Shown here: positions 25,428 through 33,487 of the stretch, one piece after another
Position numbering within the stretch: the stretch's first letter is position 1
How the letters are laid out: each line of letters begins with the position of its first letter
Assembly: GCF_030269445.1 (NCBI RefSeq)
Contig: NZ_BSTJ01000005.1
Location: forward strand, 540,198 to 604,197
Direction of reading: 5' to 3'
DNA length: 64,000 bases
Source of the DNA: Actinoallomurus iriomotensis
GTDB lineage: Bacteria; Actinomycetota; Actinomycetes; Streptosporangiales; Streptosporangiaceae
Notes under the pieces: model-generated
What the model was told of the DNA's origin: nothing
What the model saw: only the letters and a program-made list of their open reading frames with translations
The model's database searches: none
Program-made: the position numbers and the translations under genes

Positions 25428-26555
25428 ATGGACAACGACCTGGCGCGACGCCTGACCGCGGCGGCGACCGACCTGCTCCCCTTCGGCCGGGAACGGCTGC
25501 GCGCGTACGCGCTCGCCGAGTCGCCGTCCGGTGACGCCGAGGCGCTCGCCCGGTGCGCCGACCTGATCGAGGCCGGGCAGCGGGAGGCGGGCGGCCGCGT
25601 CTACCGCGACGACGGCCACCTCGTCACCGACTTCGGCCCGCAGGACGGCCCGCATCTGCTCCTGGTCGGCCACTACGACACGGTCTGGCCGGTCGGGCGG
25701 CTGGCGACCATGCCGTACACCGACGACGGGGCGACCATCGCCGGGCCGGGCACCCTGGACATGAAGAGCGGCCTGGTCGCGGTGGAGATGGCGATGCGCG
25801 CGCTGGAGACGGCGGGCGCGGCGCCGGCGCGGCGGGTGCGCCTGGTCACCGTCTCCGACGAGGAGGTGGGCAGCCCGCGCGGCCGCACGGTGGTGGAACG
25901 CCATCTCGACGGGGCGGTGGCCGTGCTCGGCCTGGAGTCGCCGCACCCGGACGGCGCGCTGAAGAGCGCGCGCCGCGGGAGCACCCGTGTCCTGCTGAGC
26001 GTTCGCGGGCGTGAGGCGCACGCGGCGCTCGACCCCGACAAGGGGATCTCCGCCATCGACGAGCTGCTGGACCAAGTGGCGGCGGCGCGCGCGGCGGTGC
26101 CCGACGACGGCACGACGCTGTTCAACGTCGGGCGGATCGAGGGCGGCAGCCGGGCCAACGTCGTCGCCGGGAGCGCCTCGGCCGAGATCGGGCTCCGGTT
26201 CGCCTCCACCGAGGCCGAGCGTCGGGTGCTCGACGCGCTGACCGGAGCCCGGGCGCGCCGGCCGGGCGCCGTCGTGACGGCCACGGTGCTGTCGAGCCGC
26301 CCGACCTGGCCCGAACGCGACGAGAACCCGCTGCTGGAGAGCGTCACGCGGATCGGGGCGGCGCTGGGTCAGCGGATCACCGGCCGCCCGGCGGCGGGCG
26401 CGGGCGACACGAACCTGCCGGGCTCGCTCGGCCTGCCCACGCTCGACGGCTTCGGCCCGCGCGGCCGGGGCGCCCACGCGGAGGACGAGTCGATCGCGGT
26501 GCCCGCGCTCGCCGAACGCGCGGCCCTGCTCGCCGCGATCATCGCCGGGCTGTAG
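25428..26555 (+). CDS. M20-family metallopeptidase / N-acyl amino acid deacylase
   Basis: The 375-residue M20 enzyme resembles carboxypeptidase G2/glutamate carboxypeptidase. Zinc ligands and catalytic residues are visible: HYDTVWP, GTLDMKSG (bridging Asp), SDEEVGS (general base and ligand Glu), GLESPHPDG and GRGAHAEDES (final His). The dimerisation/lid insert lies at about residues 180-290. There is no signal peptide, so it is intracellular. Divergent from the GNAT-racemase pair, it probably removes the N-acyl (succinyl) group from the L-amino acid made by the racemase. This last step is inference; folate- or peptide-type substrates are possible. It is convergent with the MocR gene, 12 bases apart. 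Confidence 0.9.
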   Translation: MDNDLARRLTAAATDLLPFGRERLRAYALAESPSGDAEALARCADLIEAGQREAGGRVYRDDGHLVTDFGPQDGPHLLLVGHYDTVWPVGRLATMPYTDDGATIAGPGTLDMKSGLVAVEMAMRALETAGAAPARRVRLVTVSDEEVGSPRGRTVVERHLDGAVAVLGLESPHPDGALKSARRGSTRVLLSVRGREAHAALDPDKGISAIDELLDQVAAARAAVPDDGTTLFNVGRIEGGSRANVVAGSASAEIGLRFASTEAERRVLDALTGARARRPGAVVTATVLSSRPTWPERDENPLLESVTRIGAALGQRITGRPAAGAGDTNLPGSLGLPTLDGFGPRGRGAHAEDESIAVPALAERAALLAAIIAGL

Positions 26556-26567
26556 CCGCGACGCGTT

Positions 26568-27986
26568 CTACACGTAGGCGGGCCGGGGCGGCTGGGCGAC
26601 GGCCGCGCCGCTCCGGGCGGCGGCCAGGCGGGTGACGGCCTCACGCAGCTCCTGCGGCGGCAGGACGTACGGCACGCGCAGGTGGTCGTCCAGGATCCCG
26701 TCCACCCCGAAGGCGGTGCCCGGGACGATGTGCAGGCCGTGGGGCGCGGCCGCCGCGGCGAGGGCCGTGCTCGAGATGCCCGGCAGCCGGACCCACAGCG
26801 ACAGGCCGCCCGGCGGGACGGTGAACGCCCAATCCGGCAGTTCCTCGCGCAGCGCGGCGACCAGGGCCTCACGCCGCTCCCGCAGAACCGCGCGGCGGGC
26901 CGCGACGATCGGCTCGACGCGGCCGAGCAGCTCGGTGACGATGAGCTGTTCGAGCACGGGGCTGGCCAGGTCGACGGCGTCGCGCGCCTCGGCGAGCCGC
27001 CGCACCAGCGCCTGCCCGGCGCGGATCCAGCCGATCCGCAGGCCGCCCCACATCAGCTTGGACACCGAACCGATGCTGATCACGCGGCCGTCGGTGTCGT
27101 GCGCGGCGAGCGGCCTCGGGCGTGGCACGTCGTCGACGGCGAGTTCGGTGAAGGTCTCGTCGCTCACCACGTACGCGCCCGTGGCGCGGGCGGTGGCCAC
27201 GAGCGCCGCGCGGTCGTCGTCGCCCATGAGGCGGCCGGTGGGGTTCTGGAAGTCGGGGATCAGGTACGCCAGCCGGGCCGCGCCCTGCCGCATGCCGCCG
27301 GCGATCAGCTCCAGGTCCCAGCCCGCGTTGACGCCGGCGGGCACGAGCCGGGCACGGGCGAGGCGGAGCGCGTCGAGCGCGTGCGGATACGTCGGCGACT
27401 CGACGAGGACGGCGTCGCCGGGCCGTACGAAGGTCTGCAGCACCAGATACAGGGCGTGCTGCCCGCCGGTGGTCACGAGGATCTGCTCGGGCAGGGTCGG
27501 GACCCCGCGCGCGGTGTACCGCTCGGCGATCGCCCGGCGCAGGACGGCCAGGCCCAGCGGCTCGTACCCGGGTCCGCCGGTGTGGCGTGGCAGTTCCGCG
27601 ACGGCGGCGGCGACGCACTCGTCGAAGCCGGGCGGCGCGGCGGGCGCCACGCAGGCGAGGTCGATGAGCGTGCGGTCCTCGGCGAACGCGTGACGGGCGG
27701 ACGGGGGCGTGCCGTTCGGCAGCGCGGTCCAGCTCCCGGCGCCCTGGCGGCTCTCGACGTACCCGTCCGCGCGCAGCGCGTCGTAGGCCGAGGTGACCGT
27801 CGTGCGGCTCACGCCGAGGGCGGCGGCCAGGTCGCGCTCGGCGGGCAGCCGCGTGCGCAGCGGCAGGCGGCCGTCGAGCACGAGGCCGCGCAGCGCGGCG
27901 GCGATCGCGGCGTAGTACGGCCGCTCCGGGGGCGGTCCGCCGAGGAGCCGCGCGAGGTTGGCCGCGTTGATGGACCTGGTCGACAT
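26568..27986 (-). CDS. MocR-type transcriptional regulator (GntR HTH plus PLP aminotransferase-like domain)
   Basis: The 472-residue product has a winged-helix GntR domain in residues about 18-90 (RLPAERDLAAALGVSRTTVT, DALRADGYVESRQGAGSW). A class-I aminotransferase fold follows, with the PLP lysine in ISIGSVSKLMWGGLRIGW, NPTGR after PDFQ and the helical LVESPTYPHAL stretch. MocR/PdxR/GabR-type proteins sense PLP or amino compounds and regulate a divergent gene. Here the divergent gene is yczE-like, with 86 bases between starts. ATG 27986 opens MSTRSINAANLARLLGG. It may also govern the D-amino-acid genes beside it, which is conjecture. Confidence 0.92.
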   Translation of the reverse strand: MSTRSINAANLARLLGGPPPERPYYAAIAAALRGLVLDGRLPLRTRLPAERDLAAALGVSRTTVTSAYDALRADGYVESRQGAGSWTALPNGTPPSARHAFAEDRTLIDLACVAPAAPPGFDECVAAAVAELPRHTGGPGYEPLGLAVLRRAIAERYTARGVPTLPEQILVTTGGQHALYLVLQTFVRPGDAVLVESPTYPHALDALRLARARLVPAGVNAGWDLELIAGGMRQGAARLAYLIPDFQNPTGRLMGDDDRAALVATARATGAYVVSDETFTELAVDDVPRPRPLAAHDTDGRVISIGSVSKLMWGGLRIGWIRAGQALVRRLAEARDAVDLASPVLEQLIVTELLGRVEPIVAARRAVLRERREALVAALREELPDWAFTVPPGGLSLWVRLPGISSTALAAAAAPHGLHIVPGTAFGVDGILDDHLRVPYVLPPQELREAVTRLAAARSGAAVAQPPRPAYV

Positions 27987-27989
27987 AAG

Positions 27990-28027
27990 GCCACTTTTCC
28001 TGATTGGCCCTTATCTTTCAAGCCACT
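27990..28027. promoter_or_regulatory. Candidate MocR operator: direct repeats
   Basis: GCCACT occurs at 27990-27995 and again at 28022-28027, 32 bases apart or about three helical turns, in the AT-rich gap between the divergent regulator and yczE-like genes. Spaced direct repeats are the usual binding mode of MocR proteins. A TATCTT in between (28012-28017) could be the -10 of the yczE-like gene. Confidence 0.4.
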
Positions 28028-28072
28028 CTTCTGTCGTAATGGCCTCGGCGGCACCGACGAAGGGGAACCCAC

Positions 28073-28822
28073 GTGCTCATCCGCAGATTGGCCCAGCTGT
28101 ACGTCGGATTGGCCCTGTACGGCCTCGGCATCGCCCTGCAGGTCGCCTCGCGGCTGGGCAACGACCCCTGGGACACGCTCCACCAGGGCCTCGCGCGTCA
28201 GACCGGCCTGTCGATCGGCACCTGGATCATCATCGCCGGCGCGCTGGTCATGCTGCTGTGGATCCCGCTACGGCAGCGTCCCGGGCTCGGCACGGTCAGC
28301 AACGTCGTCCTCATCGGCGTGTTCGCCGACCTGTTCCTCTGGCTGCTGCCCGACCCGCACGGCCTTCCGCTGCGCTCGGCGTACCTGGTCGCGGCCATCC
28401 TCGTCGGCGGCTTCGCGACCGGCTGCTACATCGGGGCGGGCCTGGGTCCGGGCCCGCGCGACGGGCTGATGACCGGTCTCGCGGCGCGCGGCCACTCCGT
28501 ACGGGTCGTGCGCACCGGCATCGAGGTGAGCGTACTGGTGCTCGGCTGGGCCCTCGGCGGCACCGTCGGGGCAGGCACGCTGCTGTACGCCGTGGCGATC
28601 GGCCCGCTCACCCAGCTCTTCCTGCCACGGCTGACGGTCGGGCGATCCCCCGCGGCGGCGACTCAGCCGCCGGGATCGAGCCGGTCGTCGAGACGGTCGC
28701 TCGGGCGGCGTACCGACGACAGGGGCGCGGCGACGTCCTCCAGCGAGGCGCGCTCGGCCCGTACGCCCCAGAACGCCGCCACCACCCCGGCGGCGCCCAT
28801 CACCCCGGAGGCGACCAGGTAG
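28073..28822 (+). CDS. YczE/YyaS/YitT-family membrane protein
   Basis: The 249-residue product has five or six membrane helices in its first 195 residues: LYVGLALYGLGIALQVAS, GTWIIIAGALVMLLWIPL, NVVLIGVFADLFLWLLP, YLVAAILVGGFATGCYIGAG and VLVLGWALGGTVGAG. The loops LGNDPWDTLHQGLARQTGLS and GLGPGPRDGLMTGL are characteristic of YczE proteins. YczE genes are often divergent from MocR/GntR regulators, as here. Function is unknown; transport has been suggested. GTG 28073 follows AAGGGGAA. The last 55 residues are Ser/Thr/Arg-rich and come from sequence overlapping the convergent MFS gene by 160 bases, an unusually long overlap. Confidence 0.85.
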   Translation: MLIRRLAQLYVGLALYGLGIALQVASRLGNDPWDTLHQGLARQTGLSIGTWIIIAGALVMLLWIPLRQRPGLGTVSNVVLIGVFADLFLWLLPDPHGLPLRSAYLVAAILVGGFATGCYIGAGLGPGPRDGLMTGLAARGHSVRVVRTGIEVSVLVLGWALGGTVGAGTLLYAVAIGPLTQLFLPRLTVGRSPAAATQPPGSSRSSRRSLGRRTDDRGAATSSSEARSARTPQNAATTPAAPITPEATR

Positions 28823-30150
28823 GCGACGAACAGGCGGGTCCGGTCCGGATGCGCCTGCTCGCCGATCAGCGAGCCGAGGATCGCCGGGCCGAACGAGCCG
28901 AACACCTGGGCGATCGCGAAGAACAGGGCGATCGCCTGGGCGCGCAGCTCCATCGGGAAGATCTCGCTGACCGTCAGATAGCCCGAGCTGGCCGCCGCCG
29001 ACGCGATGAAGAAGATCACCGACCACATCACGGTCTGGGTGAAGGCGGTCAGCAGGCCGCGTTCGAACAGGTAACCGCTGACGGCCATCAGCGCGCCCGA
29101 GACGAGGTACGTGCCGGAGATCATCTGCCGGCGGCCGATCGTGTCGAACAGCCGGCCGATGAGCAGCGGACCCAGCAGGTTGCCCACGGCGAACGCGAAG
29201 AAGTACTTGGGCACGTCGTGGTCGGCGACGCCGTAGAAGTGCTTGAGCACCAGCCCGTACGTGAAGAAGATCGCGTTGTAGAGGAGGGACTGGCTGATCA
29301 TCAGGGTCGCGCCGAGCACCGAGCGCTTGGGGTAGTCGCGGAACAGCGTCCGCGCCACCAGCGTGAATGGCACCTGCTCGCGCGCCCGCACCTCGATGTA
29401 GCGGCTCTCGTCGACCGGGGGCAGCCGCACCCCGGACGCCGCGACCTCGCGTTCGATCCCCGCCAGCGTACGCTCCGCCTCGCGGGCGCGGCCGTGCATG
29501 AGCTGCCAGCGCGGGCTCTCCGGCAGCGTGCGGCGCAGGCCCCAGATGGCGACGCCGATCAGCGGTCCGATGAGGAACCCGATGCGCCAGCCGACGTCCG
29601 GCGGCAGCAGGCGGGGGTTGAGCAGCACGTACTCGCCGAGCGAGGCGAGGATCGCGCCGAACCAGTAGGTGCCGCTGACGGCGAGGTCGACCCGGCCGCG
29701 GTACCGCGCGGGGATGAGCTCGTCGATCGCGGAGTGGATCGCGGCGTACTCCCCGCCGATCCCGGCCCCGGCCGCGAACCGGAAGACCAGGAAGATCGAG
29801 TAACCGAAGGACAGCGCGGTCAGGGCGTTGGCGGCCAGGTAGAGCCCGAGCGTGACGATGAACAGCCGGCGCCGGCCGAGCCGGTCCGAGATCCGGCCGA
29901 AGACCAGCGCGCCCAGCACCTCGCCGAGCAGGAAGACCGTCCCGGCGAAGCCGACCTCGCCCGAGCTCAGCCGAAGGGTGTCCGCACGCTGGAGCACCGG
30001 CCCGACGATGCTGGCGATCTGCACCTCGAGCCCGTCCAGGATCCACGCGACGCCGAGCGCGGCGATCATCCGGGTGTGGAACCGCGACCAGGGCAGCCGG
30101 TCGATCCGGGCGGGCACCAGGCTGCGCACGGTCTCGTCGGTCCTGCCCAT
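28663..30150 (-). CDS. MFS transporter, sugar/metabolite:H+ symporter type
   Basis: The 495-residue protein has twelve predicted helices. The MFS motif GRISDRLGRRRLF lies between helices 2 and 3. Helix 1 carries GVAWILDGLEVQI, with an acidic residue as in proton-coupled symporters. FRFAAGAGIGGEYAAIHSAI and RYRGRVDLAVSGTYWFGA place it in the sugar/aromatic-acid porter branch. A long cytosolic loop lies between helices 6 and 7 (HGRAREAERTLAGIEREVAA). ATG 30150 begins MGRTDETVRSLVPARID. It is single-gene, divergent from the GH15 gene and convergent with the yczE-like gene, whose tail it overlaps. The substrate is not predictable. Confidence 0.9.
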   Translation of the reverse strand: MGRTDETVRSLVPARIDRLPWSRFHTRMIAALGVAWILDGLEVQIASIVGPVLQRADTLRLSSGEVGFAGTVFLLGEVLGALVFGRISDRLGRRRLFIVTLGLYLAANALTALSFGYSIFLVFRFAAGAGIGGEYAAIHSAIDELIPARYRGRVDLAVSGTYWFGAILASLGEYVLLNPRLLPPDVGWRIGFLIGPLIGVAIWGLRRTLPESPRWQLMHGRAREAERTLAGIEREVAASGVRLPPVDESRYIEVRAREQVPFTLVARTLFRDYPKRSVLGATLMISQSLLYNAIFFTYGLVLKHFYGVADHDVPKYFFAFAVGNLLGPLLIGRLFDTIGRRQMISGTYLVSGALMAVSGYLFERGLLTAFTQTVMWSVIFFIASAAASSGYLTVSEIFPMELRAQAIALFFAIAQVFGSFGPAILGSLIGEQAHPDRTRLFVAYLVASGVMGAAGVVAAFWGVRAERASLEDVAAPLSSVRRPSDRLDDRLDPGG

Positions 30151-30342
30151 TCCGCCGCCCCCGATCCGGTGCCGTTCCGGCCTGCGACGAGGCGATCCAC
30201 CAGAACGGCGACGGTCTGATTACTTACCGTCATCGACATAGGTAAACAGCCGGTCAGGTCGGCAGATTCGCCGGGTACGGGGCGCGGCGCCGCGTTACCG
30301 TACGCACTGGGTCGATATCAGCCACGACAAGGGGGAATCGCA

Positions 30343-32151
30343 TTGTCTGCGCCCATCGAGGACTATGCGCTCATCGGTGATCTGTTCAGCTGTGCTCTCG
30401 TAGGGCTGGACGGTTCGATCGACTGGCTGTGCCTTCCCCGGCTCGACTCGCCCGCCTGCTTCGCCGGCCTGCTCGGCGACCCCGGCAACGGCCGCTGGCA
30501 GATCGCGCCGGTGGCCGGCGGCAAGGCGACCCGGCGGCGGTACCGGGGCGACACGCTCATCCTCGAGACCGAGTGGGAGACTCCGGAGGGCACCGTCCGC
30601 GTCGTCGACTTCATGCCCGAGCGCGGTGAGGCGGCGGACGTCGTTCGCATCATCGAGGGCGTCTCCGGGCGGGTGCCGATGCGGCTGGACCTGCGCATCC
30701 GATTCGACTACGGCCGGGCCATCCCGTGGATGCGGCGGATCGGCGACCACCTCGCCGGCATCGCCGGCCCCGACTCGGTGTGGCTGCGCAGCCCGGTCGA
30801 GCTGGAGGGCCGCGACTTCGCCCACCGCGCGACGTTCGTCGTCTGCGAGGGCGACTCGCTGCCGTTCGTGTTCACGTGGCATCCCTCGCATCTGCCGGCC
30901 CCGCGCGACGTCGACCCGTACGAGGCACTCGCCGGCACCGAACGCTTCTGGACCGAGTGGGCCGCGCAGTGCACCTACTCCGGCCCCTACCGCGACGCCG
31001 TCGTCCGCTCGCTCGCCACGCTGAAGGCGCTGACGTACGAACCGACCGGCGGCATCGTCGCGGCGGCCACGACCTCCCTGCCCGAGGCGGTCGGCGGTGT
31101 GCGCAACTGGGACTACCGCTTCTGCTGGCTGCGCGACGCCACGATGACCCTCGAAGCGCTGCTGCGCAGCGGCTACCGCGACGAGGCCAAGGCCTGGCGG
31201 TCGTGGCTGATGCGCGCGGTCGCCGGCAGCGCCGAGGACCTGCAGATCATGTACGGCGTGGCCGGCGAGCGCCGGCTGGAGGAGTACGAGCTGGACTGGC
31301 TGGCGGGCTATGAGAACTCCCGTCCGGTCCGCGTCGGCAACTCCGCGGCCAAACAGCTCCAGCTCGACGTCTACGGCGAGGTCGCCGACTCGCTGTTCCT
31401 CGCCCTCAACAGCGGCATCCAGCAGGAACGGCACGCCTGGTCGCTGCAGAGCTCGATGATGGGTTTCGTCGAGCGGCACTGGAGCGACCCGGACGAGGGG
31501 CTGTGGGAGGTCCGCGGGCCACGGCGGCACTTCGTCCACTCCAAGGTCATGACGTGGGTGGCGGTGGACCGCGCGGTCCGCATGGTGGAGAACTTCGACC
31601 GGCGCGGCCCGGTCGAGCGGTGGCGCGCGCTGCGCGACGAGATCCACCGTGAGGTCTGCGCGAAGGGCTTCGACGCCGAACGTGGCACGTTCACCCAGTC
31701 GTACGGCTCACGCGAGCTGGACGCGGCGCTGCTGCTCATCCCTCGCGTCGGCTTCCTGCCCCCGAACGACCCCCGGGTCATCGGCACGGTGGAGGCGGTG
31801 CAGCGCGAACTGACCAGCGACGGGTTCGTCCAGCGGTACGCCACGGGCGACGACGAGCACGGCGTCGACGGCCTGCCCGGCCGCGAGGGCGCGTTCCTCG
31901 CGTGCAGCTTCTGGCTGGCGGGCGCGCTGCAGCAGATCGGCCGCGCCAAGGAGGCGCGGGACCTGTTCGAGCGGCTGCTGGACCTGCGCAACGACGTGGG
32001 CCTGCTCGCCGAGGAGTACGACCCGCGGCTGAAGCGCCAGGTCGGCAACTTCCCGCAGGCGTTCAGCCACGTGCCCCTGGTCCTGACCGCCTACGACCTC
32101 GAAGGCCACGACGGCCTGCGCGGCGCCCGCCACGCCGCCGCCCGGCCCTAG
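30343..32151 (+). CDS. GH15-family glycoside hydrolase (trehalase/glucoamylase type)
   Basis: The 602-residue cytosolic protein has an N-terminal beta-sandwich (IEDYALIGDLFSCALVGLDG, SIDWLCLPRLDSPACFAGLL) and a C-terminal (alpha/alpha)6 barrel. The barrel carries VRNWDYRFCWLRDATMTLEA (substrate-binding Trp-Arg-Asp), WRALRDEIHREVC and the catalytic glutamate region LLAEEYDPRLKRQVGNFPQA. This arrangement is shared by mycobacterial and Streptomyces GH15 trehalases, so trehalose hydrolysis is the likeliest activity, but glucoamylase-like action cannot be excluded. The start is TTG 30343 after AAGGGGGAA. The gene stands alone, with an AT-rich upstream region holding TTACC and GGTAA arms near 30222-30243. 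Confidence 0.9.
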   Translation: MSAPIEDYALIGDLFSCALVGLDGSIDWLCLPRLDSPACFAGLLGDPGNGRWQIAPVAGGKATRRRYRGDTLILETEWETPEGTVRVVDFMPERGEAADVVRIIEGVSGRVPMRLDLRIRFDYGRAIPWMRRIGDHLAGIAGPDSVWLRSPVELEGRDFAHRATFVVCEGDSLPFVFTWHPSHLPAPRDVDPYEALAGTERFWTEWAAQCTYSGPYRDAVVRSLATLKALTYEPTGGIVAAATTSLPEAVGGVRNWDYRFCWLRDATMTLEALLRSGYRDEAKAWRSWLMRAVAGSAEDLQIMYGVAGERRLEEYELDWLAGYENSRPVRVGNSAAKQLQLDVYGEVADSLFLALNSGIQQERHAWSLQSSMMGFVERHWSDPDEGLWEVRGPRRHFVHSKVMTWVAVDRAVRMVENFDRRGPVERWRALRDEIHREVCAKGFDAERGTFTQSYGSRELDAALLLIPRVGFLPPNDPRVIGTVEAVQRELTSDGFVQRYATGDDEHGVDGLPGREGAFLACSFWLAGALQQIGRAKEARDLFERLLDLRNDVGLLAEEYDPRLKRQVGNFPQAFSHVPLVLTAYDLEGHDGLRGARHAAARP

Positions 32152-32191
32152 CCAGGAGCCTTGTCGCACGCGCCCCGGCCCGGCCGCCCTC

Positions 32192-32578
32192 TCAGACGGT
32201 CGGCCGGGCGGCGTCGAACCGGCGGCGGGCCTCCTCTATGTGGGTCATGTGCCGCCGGGTCCAGCCGCACATGCCGTTGACCATGGCGCGCAGCGCCTGG
32301 CCGGGCCCGGTGAGGACGTAGTCCACGCGTGGCGGCACCGTCGGGTGGACGGTTCGCTCGACCAGGCCGTCGCGTTCGAGGACCCGCAGGGTCCGCGTCA
32401 GCATCTTGTGGCTGATGCCGCCCACCTCGGCGTGCAGTTCGCCGAAGCGGAGGGTCCGCTCCCCGAGCACGTTGATGATCAGCAACGCCCACTTGTTGGC
32501 GACGTCGGCGAAGATCTCGCGTGCCAGGGAGTCGGCGCGGGTCAGGTCACCGTCGTCCGGCGATCGGGTGATGCTCAC
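32192..32578 (-). CDS. HxlR-family winged-helix regulator
   Basis: The 128-residue product has the HxlR pattern: IFADVANKWALLIINVLGE, LRFGELHAEVGGISHKMLTR, TLRVLERDGLVERTVHPTVP and RVDYVLTGPGQAL. It lacks the N-terminal cysteine typical of redox/electrophile-sensing HxlR proteins. It is divergent from the VOC gene, with 93 bases between starts that contain two short inverted repeats. It therefore probably controls that gene and itself. ATG 32578 begins MSITRSPDDGDL. It is convergent with the GH15 gene. The inducer is unknown. Confidence 0.92.
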   Translation of the reverse strand: MSITRSPDDGDLTRADSLAREIFADVANKWALLIINVLGERTLRFGELHAEVGGISHKMLTRTLRVLERDGLVERTVHPTVPPRVDYVLTGPGQALRAMVNGMCGWTRRHMTHIEEARRRFDAARPTV

Positions 32579-32603
32579 CTTGGGGTGCCTCTCTCACTGA
32601 AAA

Positions 32604-32653
32604 GTGCGTTCTTGCACCTCACAGCCTACTTTCCTACGGTTCCCCAGTAACCG
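32604..32653. promoter_or_regulatory. Candidate HxlR operators between regulator and VOC gene
   Basis: Two inverted repeats lie in the 93-base divergent gap: GTGC-gttctt-GCAC (32604-32617), next to the hxlR-like start, and CGGTT-ccccagt-AACCG (32637-32653), just before the AAGGAGAG ribosome site of the VOC gene. The second would block transcription or translation start of the VOC gene if bound. Confidence 0.45.
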
Positions 32654-32671
32654 AAGGAGAGTGATGCGGCG

Positions 32672-33049
32672 ATGACCGTCCTGAAGACCTACGCCCGCCT
32701 GTGGGCGGACGAGACCGACCAGGTTCTGCCCCTGCTCCGCGACCTCACCGGCGCGGAACCGGACCTGCGCTTCGCCTTCGACGGTGTCGAGCTCACCGCC
32801 GTCGGCGACTTCCTCCTCATCGCCGGACCGCCGCGCGAGCGGGCCCGGTACGCCCACGCGACCGCGACCGCGATCGTCCGTGACCTCGACGAGGTGACCG
32901 CCGCGCTCCGGCGGGCCGGGGCGCGGATCACCACGCCGGAGTCCACCAGCGCCACCGGGCGGTTCCTCTACGCCCGCCATCCCGGCGGCGCGGAGATCGA
33001 GTACGTCGAGTGGGTGCCCGAACTCGTGGAGCGCGTCATCGGGCCGTGA
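32672..33049 (+). CDS. VOC-superfamily (glyoxalase/bleomycin-resistance fold) protein
   Basis: The 125-residue, two-module beta-alpha-beta-beta-beta protein starts MTVLKTYARLWADETDQV. It has VELTAVGDFLLIAG and ends each module as VOC proteins do, with RFLYARHPGGAEIEYVEWV, whose Glu is a likely metal ligand. The first-module histidine typical of glyoxalases is not obvious, so catalysis is uncertain. ATG 32672 has AAGGAGAG ten bases upstream. It is divergent from an HxlR regulator, which suggests inducible detoxification or resistance. The VOC fold is clear, but the specific activity is not. Confidence 0.85.
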   Translation: MTVLKTYARLWADETDQVLPLLRDLTGAEPDLRFAFDGVELTAVGDFLLIAGPPRERARYAHATATAIVRDLDEVTAALRRAGARITTPESTSATGRFLYARHPGGAEIEYVEWVPELVERVIGP

Positions 33050-33052
33050 GCT

Positions 33053-33076
33053 CCCGCGACGGCGGCACGTCGCGGG
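33053..33076. terminator. Bidirectional hairpin between convergent genes
   Basis: CCCGCGACG (33053-33061) and CGTCGCGGG (33068-33076) form a perfect 9-bp stem with a 6-base loop. It starts four bases after the VOC stop and ends 12 bases before the thioredoxin stop, so it can end both transcripts. Confidence 0.7.
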
Positions 33077-33088
33077 CGGCCGGCGCGG

Positions 33089-33403
33089 TCAGAGGTGGGG
33101 TTCCAGGTCGGCGAGCAGGGCCCGCTTGGATCGGGCGCCCACGATCTGGTGGACGACCTCGCCGTCGCGGTAGAGGTTCAGCGTGGGGAAGCCGAGCACC
33201 CCGTACCTGCGCGCGATCTCCGGGTGGTCGTCGCCGTTGATCTTGGCGACGGTGAGACGGTCGCCGTACTCCGCCTCCACCTGCTCGAGGATCGGCGCGA
33301 TCATCCGGCACGGCGGGCACCACTCGGCCCAGAAGTCGACCAGCACGGGCCGGTCGCCGTGGAGTACCTGCGCGTCGAAGTCGTCGGTCGTCAGTTCGAT
33401 CAT
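33089..33403 (-). CDS. Thioredoxin
   Basis: The 104-residue single-domain thioredoxin has the active site DFWAEWCPPCRMIAP with C29 and C32. It is WCPPC rather than the WCGPC of canonical TrxA, which should raise the redox potential slightly. The cis-proline region GVLGFPTLNLYRDGE is present. It is cytosolic with no leader. ATG 33403 begins MIELTTDDFDAQVL. It could reduce general disulfides or serve a particular partner. It stands alone and is convergent with the VOC gene. The gene is an accessory thioredoxin rather than the trxB-linked one. Confidence 0.93.
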   Translation of the reverse strand: MIELTTDDFDAQVLHGDRPVLVDFWAEWCPPCRMIAPILEQVEAEYGDRLTVAKINGDDHPEIARRYGVLGFPTLNLYRDGEVVHQIVGARSKRALLADLEPHL

Positions 33404-33487
33404 CGTCTCTCCCCTTGATCCGTATGGCCGCCACCGACGCTAGGCCGTGACACCGGCGTCAAGGTCAAGCCCCGGGGCGGCGGCGGA

